Shown piece by piece: positions 32,616-40,773 of a DNA stretch of 64,000 nt. Positions within the stretch are counted from its first letter, which is position 1. Every line of letters begins with the position of its first letter. Origin of the DNA: Vibrio splendidus (GTDB taxonomy: Bacteria; Pseudomonadota; Gammaproteobacteria; Enterobacterales; Vibrionaceae); the NCBI RefSeq assembly GCF_001557875.1, contig NZ_LNRF01000008.1, positions 62,001-126,000 of the forward strand, given 5' to 3'. The notes beneath the pieces were generated by a model that was given only the letters and a program-made list of their open reading frames with translations, searched no databases and had not been told where the DNA came from. The translations under genes and the position numbers were made by a program.

Positions 32616-34643
32616 TTGAAACCCTCTACGACATCATCTCTTCCCCTGTTACTCGCCGGACCCATTTTAAGAAAAACCACAGCAACCGAAGTGGTTCTGT
32701 GGTTAGCCACCAGCTCACCTCTTACAGGCAGAGCTGAGCTGTATGTTAACGAAACAGATCTCGTTGGAGAAATCGGCCATTCCAACGTAGAGCAAGACCA
32801 ACCGTTTTATACCTCATCGCTTGAAGAGCATGATTCGATTCAAATCGGTACACATGCGTGGGTAACGCTAATTCGCTTACAAGGTGAGTTTCCAACCAAT
32901 ACGCCCCTTGAATATGATCTTCACACAGAATCAGGTTCACTAAAAGAGCTCGCCCCTCACCTTGTTTACAACGGCAAATCTCGCGTTGAGTTTAAGATAT
33001 CGACCTCGGCTGATTACATTTTGCATGGCTCTTGTCGTAATCCACATCATCCAAGCAAAGACAGTTTAGTCGCAGCCGATAACAAGATTGCCGATCAAAG
33101 CATCGTAGAAAGACCCGATATGCTGATGATGAGCGGTGACCAGATCTACGCCGACCATGTGGCAGGCCCAACGCTTGATGCTATCCAGCAAGTGATTCAA
33201 CGGCTTGGTCTTGTTGGTGAGAGCTTGCCGACTGACTCGCAAATTAAACAAATCAACAGCAGTGATGCTCTGTATAACAGTGAATATCACTTATATCAGC
33301 GCCATCAGTACTTGCCGCACCACTCGACGTCAGAATCCGTGCTCAATAAGTTCTTCCCGAATCGTGGCGTGCCGATTTTTAGCTCTACCGATTGTGAAAA
33401 CCACTTGGTCACGCTGTCTGAGTTTATCGCCATGTACCTATTGGTTTGGTCCCCGACACTGTGGCAATGCGTCAATCGAGAGCGTTTAATTGAGAATAAC
33501 TTCACTCAAGGAGGACGCCAATTAACACCGACTGAGCAGCAACAGTGGCGTGATGAAAGCGTCATCATCGATGATTTCATTGCTGGATTGCCGCAAGTAC
33601 AACGTCTGTTCGCGCACATTCCGACTTACATGATCTTCGACGATCACGATGTTACTGACGATTGGAACCTTACCGTGGGCTGGGAACATGCTGTCGATCA
33701 AAACCAGTTCGCTACTCAAGTGATTGGTAATGGCCTTGCCGCCTACTGGATGTGTCAGGGTTGGGGTAACAAACCGGAAAGCTTTAACGAAGCGTTCATC
33801 GAGCAAGCAAAACAACTTTTTACTGTTCAAGTGCGTGCCATTACAGAAAGGCATAATGAAGCCAATGATGCAGCGACTACTCACTCTATTAGCAGAATAG
33901 AACCAGACAAGCATCAAGCCTTCATTGAGATGTTGAATCGCTTTGAAGAGTGGCATTACACGATAGATACTTCACCCAAAGTCATAGTGTTAGATACACG
34001 AACCCGCCGTTGGCGTTCAGAGTCACGCATGAATAAACCTTCAGGTTTAATGGACTGGGAAGCCTTGATTGAGTTCCAACATCAGTTACTGCATCAAGAT
34101 AAAGTGGTGATCGTTTCTGCTGCACCGATGTTTGGCGTGAAGTTTATTGAAACACTGCAAAAGATGGCGACCACAATCGGCAAGCCATTAGTGATAGACG
34201 CTGAAAACTGGATGGCACATCCGGGCAGTGCTAATACGCTGATCAGCATCTTTACCCATACTAAAACACCGACCAATTTCGTGGTGCTTTCTGGCGATGT
34301 TCACTACTCATTTGCTTACGATATCAAGCTGAGATATCGCCGAAACAGCCCGAACATCTATCAAATCACCTGTAGTGGCATTAAAAATCAATTCCCTGCT
34401 CCTCTGCTTAAATTCTGCGATGTATGGGACCGTTTATTGTACAGCCCTCGCTCAGTCTTGAACTATTTCACTAAGCGTAAACGCTTGAAGATCGAAAAGC
34501 GAAGCCCTGACAATCAGACCTTCTATCGCCTTTCAAATCGCAGTGCGATTGGTGAATTGAGGCTAGACAACGATGGGAAACCGCAATCAATTACCACCCT
34601 GAGCGGCGATGGCAAGGTCACGCGTTTTCCGGAACCGGACTAG
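32616..34643 (+). CDS. PhoD-type metallophosphatase
   Basis: This 675-residue protein starts at TTG with AGGT eight bases upstream. PhoD-superfamily metal-binding motifs appear in order: GSCRNP (about 138), SGDQIYAD (about 170), DDHDVTDDW (about 342) and LSGDVHYSF (about 557). These proteins are Ca/Fe-dependent phosphomonoesterases or phosphodiesterases. An N-terminal beta-sandwich-like domain comes first. The start shown has no Sec or Tat signal, so unlike classical PhoD it appears cytoplasmic or membrane-associated. The substrate is unknown and may be a phosphodiester or nucleotide. Confidence 0.85.
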   Translation: MKPSTTSSLPLLLAGPILRKTTATEVVLWLATSSPLTGRAELYVNETDLVGEIGHSNVEQDQPFYTSSLEEHDSIQIGTHAWVTLIRLQGEFPTNTPLEYDLHTESGSLKELAPHLVYNGKSRVEFKISTSADYILHGSCRNPHHPSKDSLVAADNKIADQSIVERPDMLMMSGDQIYADHVAGPTLDAIQQVIQRLGLVGESLPTDSQIKQINSSDALYNSEYHLYQRHQYLPHHSTSESVLNKFFPNRGVPIFSSTDCENHLVTLSEFIAMYLLVWSPTLWQCVNRERLIENNFTQGGRQLTPTEQQQWRDESVIIDDFIAGLPQVQRLFAHIPTYMIFDDHDVTDDWNLTVGWEHAVDQNQFATQVIGNGLAAYWMCQGWGNKPESFNEAFIEQAKQLFTVQVRAITERHNEANDAATTHSISRIEPDKHQAFIEMLNRFEEWHYTIDTSPKVIVLDTRTRRWRSESRMNKPSGLMDWEALIEFQHQLLHQDKVVIVSAAPMFGVKFIETLQKMATTIGKPLVIDAENWMAHPGSANTLISIFTHTKTPTNFVVLSGDVHYSFAYDIKLRYRRNSPNIYQITCSGIKNQFPAPLLKFCDVWDRLLYSPRSVLNYFTKRKRLKIEKRSPDNQTFYRLSNRSAIGELRLDNDGKPQSITTLSGDGKVTRFPEPD

Positions 34644-34755
34644 GATGTGTTCCTTATTGCTGGCTTATCCGTAATGTCAGTTTTAAGTAAAAGGGCTTGC
34701 GATCACACTTTGTAGGCCCAATAGTTATAATATTCACCATTACTGGAACGCTCTT

Positions 34756-35205
34756 ATGTTTAATTCACTTACATCGTTATTTAAACAGTTGGTCGAAGGC
34801 TCTGATTTAGGCAAAACGCCTATCGCCTCACCAAACTTAGCTATCGCCAGTTTGTTATGCGAAGTCGCAGGCGCAGACCACGAAATCAACGAGTCAGAAC
34901 AAGAAGCGAAGTTGAGCTTACTGCAACGTCTGTTGGGCATTACTGAAGAAGAGTCGAAAGCCTTGTTACAACAAGCTGAGCCGCAAGTTGAACAATCTGT
35001 TTCTTTGTATGATTTCACCTCTCAACTGCGTGAGCTGTCACAGCCAGTGCGAATCGATTTAATCAAAGCTATGTGGGAAGTGGCGCACGCCGACGGGGAA
35101 ATTGACCCTATCGAAGACTCTGTGATCCGTAAAACAGCAGAACTGCTCTACGTCGACCACAGTGACTTTATCAAGACTAAGTTGAACGTCCTCGGTAAAA
35201 GCTAA
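34756..35205 (+). CDS. TerB-family protein
   Basis: This 149-residue cytoplasmic helical protein has two acidic repeats characteristic of TerB: CEVAGADHEINESEQE (about 34-49) and WEVAHADGEIDPIEDSV (about 107-123). In TerB proteins these can bind metal ions. TerB domains occur in tellurite-resistance operons and in many stress-linked contexts. Here there are no other ter genes, so tellurite resistance should not be assumed. It is a single gene between the PhoD-type gene and the convergent ToxR/ToxS-like pair. Confidence 0.85.
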   Translation: MFNSLTSLFKQLVEGSDLGKTPIASPNLAIASLLCEVAGADHEINESEQEAKLSLLQRLLGITEEESKALLQQAEPQVEQSVSLYDFTSQLRELSQPVRIDLIKAMWEVAHADGEIDPIEDSVIRKTAELLYVDHSDFIKTKLNVLGKS

Positions 35206-35244
35206 CCAAAGGCTTTCTACTCGTGTTAATGCTCTCTATTGAGA

Positions 35245-35320
35245 TAAGCAGTAACTATTAGAGTAAACAGTAACTATCAAAGTAAATGGTATCTATCAGC
35301 GTAAGCGGTCGCCATGCATG
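35245..35320. repeat. Degenerate 19-bp tandem repeat, four units
   Basis: Units begin at 35245, 35264, 35283 and 35302. Each starts TAA(A/G) and continues (C/T)(A/G)GTAACTAT-like. The last units cover the final codons of the ToxS-like gene (stop at 35296-35298). The array therefore extends a gene's 3' end into the spacer, as at 16660-16773. Confidence 0.6.
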
Positions 35321-35733
35321 ATGCCTTTAAGCTCTAACGGCGTGCCCTTTTTCGTCACATAAAGGCCACGCTGATTTGATACCAACACACTGCGCTTACC
35401 TTGTGTTTGTTGAATATATAAATGCTTAATATTGAACGTCTGTTTATCTTGGGCCTGATCTTGATCCAATTGATAAAAGTAGTAGTGATTCCCCCAACGT
35501 AAGAACACACCAAACATTTGCTTGGTTTGGACGACATTTCCATCGATGTCGTAACCAATGTACTGCATTTTAACACGGCCATTTTCCAATCGAAGTGAGA
35601 GCTTTTCCCAGCCTACCATTGGATATTTCGCGGTAAATTTATATGTACTTTTGGTTACGAGCCCAGAAATTAAGCCGACATTTAGAATAACAAAAAGCGT
35701 CAACAAGATAGGCATCCAAAACTTACGATTCAT
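35296..35733 (-). CDS. Small membrane partner of ToxR-like regulator (ToxS/VtrC/TcpH-like)
   Basis: This 145-residue protein has one N-terminal membrane span (about 6-26, MPILLTLFVILNVGLISGLV). A periplasmic domain rich in beta strands follows (for example VGWEKLSLRLENGRVKMQYIGYD). It lies 5 nt after the ToxR-like gene, so the two form an operon. The position, size and topology match ToxS, TcpH and VtrC. These stabilise or complete the periplasmic sensor half of ToxR, TcpP and VtrA. VtrA/VtrC bind bile salts through a shared beta-barrel. The relation is by layout and context, since sequence identity is too low for me to judge. A 19-bp tandem repeat touches its end. Confidence 0.65.
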   Translation of the reverse strand: MNRKFWMPILLTLFVILNVGLISGLVTKSTYKFTAKYPMVGWEKLSLRLENGRVKMQYIGYDIDGNVVQTKQMFGVFLRWGNHYYFYQLDQDQAQDKQTFNIKHLYIQQTQGKRSVLVSNQRGLYVTKKGTPLELKGIMHGDRLR

Positions 35734-35738
35734 ATCGG

Positions 35739-36578
35739 CTATCCTCGCTCATCTTCATTGTCGTCATCACAAGAGAGCGATTTAAAGTGATGGCTCATCT
35801 CTTTCCAACGCCCATTGATCAACGCAACAGCTTGAATGTTCTGACACCCAACTCCAATGCGATGTAGGTAGAGCGAATCAACACCAAGCTCTGACACGGT
35901 ATTCAACTCGGTTAAGAGCGCTTGATCAAAATTCAAACTGTCGTGATAAACATCCATGCCGCGATAGGCAGTCTTATCCATAAAAAACGCAAACTGATAA
36001 AACAACATAAGAATAAACACACTGACTATGGTTCCGGCGATGCTAGATTTGTGACGAACAATAAAGCGCTGCACCTGACGTCGTTTCTGTGATTCCTGTT
36101 GCTGGGCTAATAGTGGCTCGCCTGCATTGCAGTCGCGCTCGGTATTAGCCCCCCTTGAAGCCGAGGTTTCGCTAAGATCTTTAGCTAGAGGAACTTCAAT
36201 TTGAGGTGCTTCAACTTGACTAGCAGAAGTCGAGTTTGATAGATAACTATCAAGCTGTTGAGGTTTACTAAAACTGTATCCTTCCTTTTGAACCGTTAGA
36301 ATTTTGCAATCACACCCGATTGAATTTAAGGCTGTGCGAATGTTCTTAACCGCGACGTTGAGCGAGCTTCCCGTGACGACCCTGCCAGGCCAACAATGCT
36401 CAAGCAAGAAGTCTCGACCAACGGCCTTCGGACTATTCTTCACTAGCTGTTCAAGGATCAGACTTTCTGAGGGAGACAAGGAGACCCGCTTATTAAAGTT
36501 CGAATCGGTGAGTGTATTATTAATAAGCTCTACACCCGAATCATCTAAGGTGATTTTTTCAGGGCTATTAGCATTCAT
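35739..36578 (-). CDS. ToxR-family transmembrane transcription regulator
   Basis: This 279-residue protein has an OmpR/PhoB-type winged helix at about 37-104, containing SPSESLILEQLVKNSPKAVG and VAVKNIRTALNSIG. A Ser/Glu-rich linker, one membrane span at about 179-199 and a periplasmic tail with two cysteines (Cys245, Cys270) follow. This is the architecture of ToxR, TcpP, CadC and VtrA, which bind DNA in the cytoplasm while sensing periplasmic signals such as bile or low pH. Two periplasmic cysteines also occur in ToxR and TcpP and could form a disulfide. The partner gene follows after 5 nt. It is not the ancestral toxR itself, whose usual neighbours are absent. Targets unknown. Confidence 0.8.
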   Translation of the reverse strand: MNANSPEKITLDDSGVELINNTLTDSNFNKRVSLSPSESLILEQLVKNSPKAVGRDFLLEHCWPGRVVTGSSLNVAVKNIRTALNSIGCDCKILTVQKEGYSFSKPQQLDSYLSNSTSASQVEAPQIEVPLAKDLSETSASRGANTERDCNAGEPLLAQQQESQKRRQVQRFIVRHKSSIAGTIVSVFILMLFYQFAFFMDKTAYRGMDVYHDSLNFDQALLTELNTVSELGVDSLYLHRIGVGCQNIQAVALINGRWKEMSHHFKSLSCDDDNEDERG

Positions 36579-36755
36579 TTAGGTGAGGGGCTCATATATA
36601 AAAAGGTCATCAAAAAGGTATTTGTTTGGTTGAGCTAATGCCGAACCATACATAGAAAAGAATGGTGATAAGTTTAGCCAATAATTTAGCCAGATATAAG
36701 CTCAGCAAGTAACAAGATGAAATAAGAATAAGGTGAGTTGGTAATGTAAACTCAC
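36579..36755. other. Short intergenic region upstream of the ToxR-like gene
   Basis: Holds the probable promoter of the ToxR-like gene on the minus strand. No gene or clear structure seen. Confidence 0.3.
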
Positions 36756-36956
36756 TCACCTTTGTACCAAGCCAGCATCAATCAAGTTAGCAAATGCTTT
36801 TTTCTGCTGAGGCATCACCTAAAATACCGCTTGAGCATCATCGGTTTTCCAAGCCACGGACACACCGTATGCGGCAGCATAGGCATGAGTTGAAAATAGA
36901 GCAGCTGAAAATAGAAAGCTAAAAATTGCTAAAAAGGTTCCTAGAGTCGTTTTCAT
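36756..36956 (-). pseudogene. Small secreted protein gene with in-frame TAG
   Basis: From the ATG at 36956 (AGGAA upstream) the frame encodes a signal peptide ending ...STHAYA, then AAYGVSVAWKTDDAQAVF, and stops at TAG (36819-36821) after 45 residues. Directly in frame, VMPQQKKAFANLIDAGLVQR continues to a TGA at 36756-36758. The open reading beyond the TAG suggests one gene of about 66 residues interrupted by a nonsense mutation, though the short form may still be made. It lies 15 nt after the ABM-domain gene, apparently in the same operon. Function unknown. Confidence 0.5.
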
Positions 36957-36971
36957 TGTGTAGTTTCCTAA

Positions 36972-37328
36972 TTAGTCGCGAACAATTTCATACAAGTTAG
37001 GGTCAGCAGAAACCCCTTCGATTTTTAAAGGTGGTAGCTCTTTTCTCATCACTTGTATTGCATCATGGAATTGCTTTTTACTTTCCCACTCAGCAACATT
37101 GATGAAACGGTATGTCGCGTCTGAGCTTAAAGAACGGTGCAGTGTAGTCGAAAGGTATCCTGGTTGCTGCTCTAGTACATCTCTAGCACTTTCCCAATAC
37201 GCTAGCGTAGCGGCTTCATGAGCAGGCTCGACTGAAAAAGTATTTATCAATATAACAGGTTGTGCCGAAACCAATGCGCTCACGCTTAGGGCTCCCAATG
37301 CCATTCCATACTTAATAATGTTCTTCAT
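36972..37328 (-). CDS. Exported antibiotic-biosynthesis-monooxygenase (ABM) domain protein
   Basis: This 118-residue protein has a signal peptide (cleavage after VSA, residue 22), followed by a single ABM/dimeric alpha-beta barrel domain. Typical features are VILINTFSVEPAHEAATLAYWESARDVL and QQPGYLSTTLHRSL, then FINVAEWESKKQFHDA. Family members are cofactor-free monooxygenases or heme-handling proteins acting as dimers. Export to the periplasm is less common. A small secreted-type gene with an internal stop follows. Confidence 0.8.
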   Translation of the reverse strand: MKNIIKYGMALGALSVSALVSAQPVILINTFSVEPAHEAATLAYWESARDVLEQQPGYLSTTLHRSLSSDATYRFINVAEWESKKQFHDAIQVMRKELPPLKIEGVSADPNLYEIVRD

Positions 37329-37535
37329 CCTATTCTCCTTGTTTTGGGTGAGCTAACGCTATCATCAAGCCCTACCCAATCAAGGCTGCAACCTGCGATT
37401 TAATATTAATTAAAAAGCTAAATTTCAAACCAATATTATTCACTCGTTAAATAAGCGATGTAGCCATTTACTATTGATAAACCACTCGCTGATATGAGTT
37501 TTCTTTGGATAGTAATTACCCTCAAATAGCAGGTA

Positions 37536-37562
37536 CAAAAAAACCACCTAATAAGTAGGTGG
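37536..37562 (-). terminator. Terminator of the exonuclease gene
   Basis: CCACCTA and TAGGTGG pair around ATAAG. On the minus strand the stem is followed by TTTTTTTG. It lies about 75 nt past the stop at 37636. Confidence 0.8.
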
Positions 37563-37635
37563 CTCTTAGTTTGAATAACTCATAAGAATCAGGCTGGTTT
37601 TAAGTTTTTAACCAAGCGCCTGTTTAACGCAATGA

Positions 37636-38166
37636 CTACAGCATCGTCAGCGTTAGCTTAGCCAAGTTGTAAGCATCAACATAACCAGAGTGCTGACGGC
37701 CTTCCCACTCAATGTTTTTCGCTTCTTGAGCGGCGCGGTGACCAATGCGTTTGTCTTTCAATCGATTCTGAACTCGATAAAGCGTTGCGATATTCAAGAA
37801 CTCACTGAACGGAGGTTCGATGCCTTTCTCAATACACTCTTTGTGTAAAATGAGGTCGTCACGTCCCCACGCTGCATAGATTTTTTTTGGACCACCGAAG
37901 TTTTTAATCATCGACTTGATGACAGACTCTAATGGGCGGCCCTGCTTTTCGATTTTACGAGGTGTAATGCCCGTTAACTCGGCACAGAATAGAGAGACTT
38001 CGTCTTTCTCTGGCTTAACGTAGTATTGTGCTCGCTTCACGATAGTGCCAGATGCTAGATCAATCTCAGCAAGACCAACTTCAATGATCTCCCCTGTTGT
38101 TCCTACACCGTCTTCGCTCCAACAGCACATTTCCAAATCGAAACACACCACTCGATTGTGATTCAT
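37636..38166 (-). CDS. DEDDh 3'-5' exonuclease
   Basis: This 176-residue single-domain nuclease of the DnaQ/ERI-1-like type has exonuclease motif I in FDLEMCC (Asp10, Glu12), motif II at AAWGRDD (Asp103 or Asp104), and motif III as His159-x4-Asp164 in QHSGYVDAYN. It lacks the extra domains of DNA polymerase III epsilon. It resembles the ERI1/KapD-like group that trims RNA or single-stranded DNA. It is a single gene with a strong terminator. The biological substrate is unknown. Confidence 0.85.
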   Translation of the reverse strand: MNHNRVVCFDLEMCCWSEDGVGTTGEIIEVGLAEIDLASGTIVKRAQYYVKPEKDEVSLFCAELTGITPRKIEKQGRPLESVIKSMIKNFGGPKKIYAAWGRDDLILHKECIEKGIEPPFSEFLNIATLYRVQNRLKDKRIGHRAAQEAKNIEWEGRQHSGYVDAYNLAKLTLTML

Positions 38167-38253
38167 ACGTCGCCTAATTCTCTCGTCAAAAATTTCGTGA
38201 AATTGTACATGAGCCTAATAAAGAACTCGACCCTAGTCGAACTAAGTGCTCAT

Positions 38254-39792
38254 TTAGCCTGCAATTGTGACGCGATCTCGACCATTTAACTTACTTTGAT
38301 AGAGCATACTGTCGGTTTTCTGAAGTATCTCTTCAATGTTTTCTGTCGAATGAATAGTCGCACCAATACTCAACGTACAATTTAACTGTTGGCCTTTGTA
38401 CTCACAATGAGAGTGGCTCACTGTACGAAGAATGCATTCCAGGTATCGAGCTAACGATTCATGGTCTGATATGCTGGAAATGATACTGAATTCATCACCA
38501 CCGAGACGGAACACATGATCGCCCTCCTTCAAGCTAACGGAGATAAGTTGAATCACATGAATCAACAAAGCATCACCCGCGGGGTGACCAAATTGGTCGT
38601 TGATGCCTTTGAATTTATCTACATCAAACCCAATCAAACTAAACGATTGACCAGATTCAGTGACCTTTTCTAACTCCTTGTTAAATGCACGTCGATTATA
38701 GACTTCAGTCAGGCTGTCATGGTTAGCTAAGAAGCGAAGTTCTTCGGTTCTTTCATCCAACATTTGATATAGACGTTCTTTTTCGCGGATTTGCATATTC
38801 ACGATATAAGCAAGTAGTAATGAAATGGTTGTACCAACCAACGCGATTCCTGTTAACACGAGATAACCGTAAAAAGAGATGCAAGAATCTATTTTGTAAT
38901 CAATTTTCCAATCCCGATTGGTCAATTCAATGGTCTTAGTGATGTGATGCCCTGTCACACCTTCATACCCGGCGGTTTCAAATAGAATTGGGGAATCTTC
39001 GGCTTCAAACCCCGTGTCAGTAACACGAATGTAGACATCCATATCACCCACAGCAGAAGCCAATAGATTCTCAAAGTAATAAGTTGTGCGAACCACACCA
39101 ATCACAACACCGAGTAAATTATCACTCTCCCCTTCAAATACAGGGTGATAAACCAACATGCCACTTTTTGGTGTGTCTTGGTCTAAGCCATCTTGTATTA
39201 AGCGAACTTTGTCTGAGATATTCGCTTCACGCGTCTGCTTAATATTTTCTAAAATGAGCTTGAACCGCTCTCGAGAAGAGTAAAACCCAAGCACTTTTTT
39301 GTTTGCTTCTGTATTAGGGTAGAGATCAGAAGCAATAAAAGCAGGCTCGCCATCTAAGATGTAGCCGTAGGCTTTGGGTTTGTGTTTAGGAATGGTAAAC
39401 AACTTATAGAATGGGTATTTTTCTTTCATTTTTGCCGTGTGCTCCGCAATCTCATCTACGGGCACTTTTTGCATCCACTGCAAACCAATCAGGCTCTTTG
39501 AGTCGTTAATGGTTTGCTGAGCAAAACGGTCAAACTTATCCCAATTTTCCGGTTCATTAGAATAGAAAAAATTAGCACCGGAGCCAATGTAAGCCACATC
39601 ATTTCGAATAAACGCTTCCAAGCTCAGTGTCTGGTGAGTAGCAAAGCTATTCAAATTCATATTCAATGCGCGGTTTTGGTTTAGCGCGACTAATATAAAA
39701 CACAACACTGTAATCAAAAAACTGACCGAAAATACGATCAATGGGAGAGTTCGTCTCTTCAACCCAGTTAGTGGGTCGGTAGTGTGAGGCAT
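38254..39792 (-). CDS. CHASE-domain diguanylate cyclase
   Basis: This 512-residue inner-membrane protein has TM1 at about 16-36, a periplasmic CHASE sensor domain (about 55-290, with GLQWMQKVP and LYPNTEANKKVLGF), TM2 at about 308-333, and a C-terminal GGDEF domain with intact GGDEF at 431-435. The position of the inhibitory-site RxxD holds KEGD, so product inhibition by the canonical I-site is probably weak. CHASE domains bind small ligands such as peptides or cytokinin-like molecules. It makes c-di-GMP in response to an external signal. Confidence 0.92.
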   Translation of the reverse strand: MPHTTDPLTGLKRRTLPLIVFSVSFLITVLCFILVALNQNRALNMNLNSFATHQTLSLEAFIRNDVAYIGSGANFFYSNEPENWDKFDRFAQQTINDSKSLIGLQWMQKVPVDEIAEHTAKMKEKYPFYKLFTIPKHKPKAYGYILDGEPAFIASDLYPNTEANKKVLGFYSSRERFKLILENIKQTREANISDKVRLIQDGLDQDTPKSGMLVYHPVFEGESDNLLGVVIGVVRTTYYFENLLASAVGDMDVYIRVTDTGFEAEDSPILFETAGYEGVTGHHITKTIELTNRDWKIDYKIDSCISFYGYLVLTGIALVGTTISLLLAYIVNMQIREKERLYQMLDERTEELRFLANHDSLTEVYNRRAFNKELEKVTESGQSFSLIGFDVDKFKGINDQFGHPAGDALLIHVIQLISVSLKEGDHVFRLGGDEFSIISSISDHESLARYLECILRTVSHSHCEYKGQQLNCTLSIGATIHSTENIEEILQKTDSMLYQSKLNGRDRVTIAG

Positions 39793-40140
39793 GTGGCTTC
39801 CAAATAGGCTCTAATGAGCTAAAAGTATATAACGGAAGGGAATGATGCTCCATTTATGTTTGGTCTAAAAACTGACATAAAACAGGCATTGTTTACCTAC
39901 CTCTTACATCAGCGGCCAATATTCAGGCAAATCTCGACTAAATTTCACGCTAACACACCAAAAATCCACTTGATTGAAAACATTAAATACAACTCTTAAG
40001 CCTTGAATATGCTAGTATCCACCCATATTTATAGCTTGAAAGTGACCGTTTCGGCTTCGTGCCATTGAGTTTCTTTCCAACCTGTATATTCCTTTAAACC
40101 GACGAATATACCGTTAAATCAATTTTAAAGAGAAATCACT
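39793..40140. other. Promoter region of the chaperone operon
   Basis: A divergent gap between the CHASE-GGDEF gene and the DUF2760 gene. I see no ORF or stable hairpin. A heat-shock promoter (CTTGAA-type -35) could lie here: CTTGAATATGC near 40003 and CTTGAAAGTG near 40035 are candidates, but I cannot establish one. Confidence 0.35.
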
Positions 40141-40773
40141 ATGATCGTTGATTTGAACCTAATCCCACAGACGTTTGATATGCTTCACGCAGGCCTAACT
40201 GCATCAAGCGTTTTACTACTGTTAATTGCCGTTTCTCGTAAAACCAAAGTGGTTGAGAAAGTCGTAGAAAAACCAGTAGAAAAGATCGTTGAAGTTGAAA
40301 AGCCAGTTGAGAAAATTGTCGAAGTAGAAAAAGTTGTTGAAGTTGAGCGTGTGATCGAAAAAGTAGTAGAAGTTGAATCTAAACTGGCTACAGCACCAAC
40401 AGATTCTGCAATGCAGCTACTGTCTATCATGCAGCAAGAAGCACGTTTAATTGACTTCCTAAAAGAAGACCTAACGTCATTCTCTGATGAAGAAGTTGGC
40501 GCAGCCGCTCGTGTTATTCACACGGGCGGTCAAAAAGTATTAGCCGATTACGTAACGCTATCTCACATCCGCAGCGAAGATGAAGAAACACGTATCACTA
40601 TCGCTGAAGGTTTCAACCCTCAAGAAATTCGCCTAACAGGTAACGTAACGGGCAATGCACCATTCAACGGCACACTGGTTCACAAAGGTTGGAAAGCAAC
40701 TGACATGAACCTGCCTAAGCTTGCTGAAAACTACGATGCATCTGTAATTGCACCGGCAGAGGTAGAGCTATAA
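40141..40773 (+). CDS. DUF2760 family protein of Hsp70 operon
   Basis: This 210-residue protein has an N-terminal hydrophobic segment (about 15-31, MLHAGLTASSVLLLLIAVS). A stretch of repeated VEK/VEV units follows (about 36-78, such as VEKPVEKIVEVEK), probably coiled-coil. The C-terminal DUF2760 domain (about 90-210) contains LLSIMQQEARLIDFLKEDL and ends in NLPKLAENYDASVIAPAEVEL. Its stop overlaps the Hsp70 start (TAATG), so translation is coupled. DUF2760 genes are regularly found with atypical Hsp70 pairs. The protein may tether or assist them at the membrane. Confidence 0.85.
   Translation: MIVDLNLIPQTFDMLHAGLTASSVLLLLIAVSRKTKVVEKVVEKPVEKIVEVEKPVEKIVEVEKVVEVERVIEKVVEVESKLATAPTDSAMQLLSIMQQEARLIDFLKEDLTSFSDEEVGAAARVIHTGGQKVLADYVTLSHIRSEDEETRITIAEGFNPQEIRLTGNVTGNAPFNGTLVHKGWKATDMNLPKLAENYDASVIAPAEVEL

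Noticed and set aside
34756..35205. Tellurite resistance locus
   Set aside because: Only a single TerB-domain gene is present, with no terC, terD or terZ around it.
40185..40430. Ser/Thr/Phe repeat protein on the minus strand
   Set aside because: It is the antisense of the VEK/VEV repeats in the DUF2760 gene.
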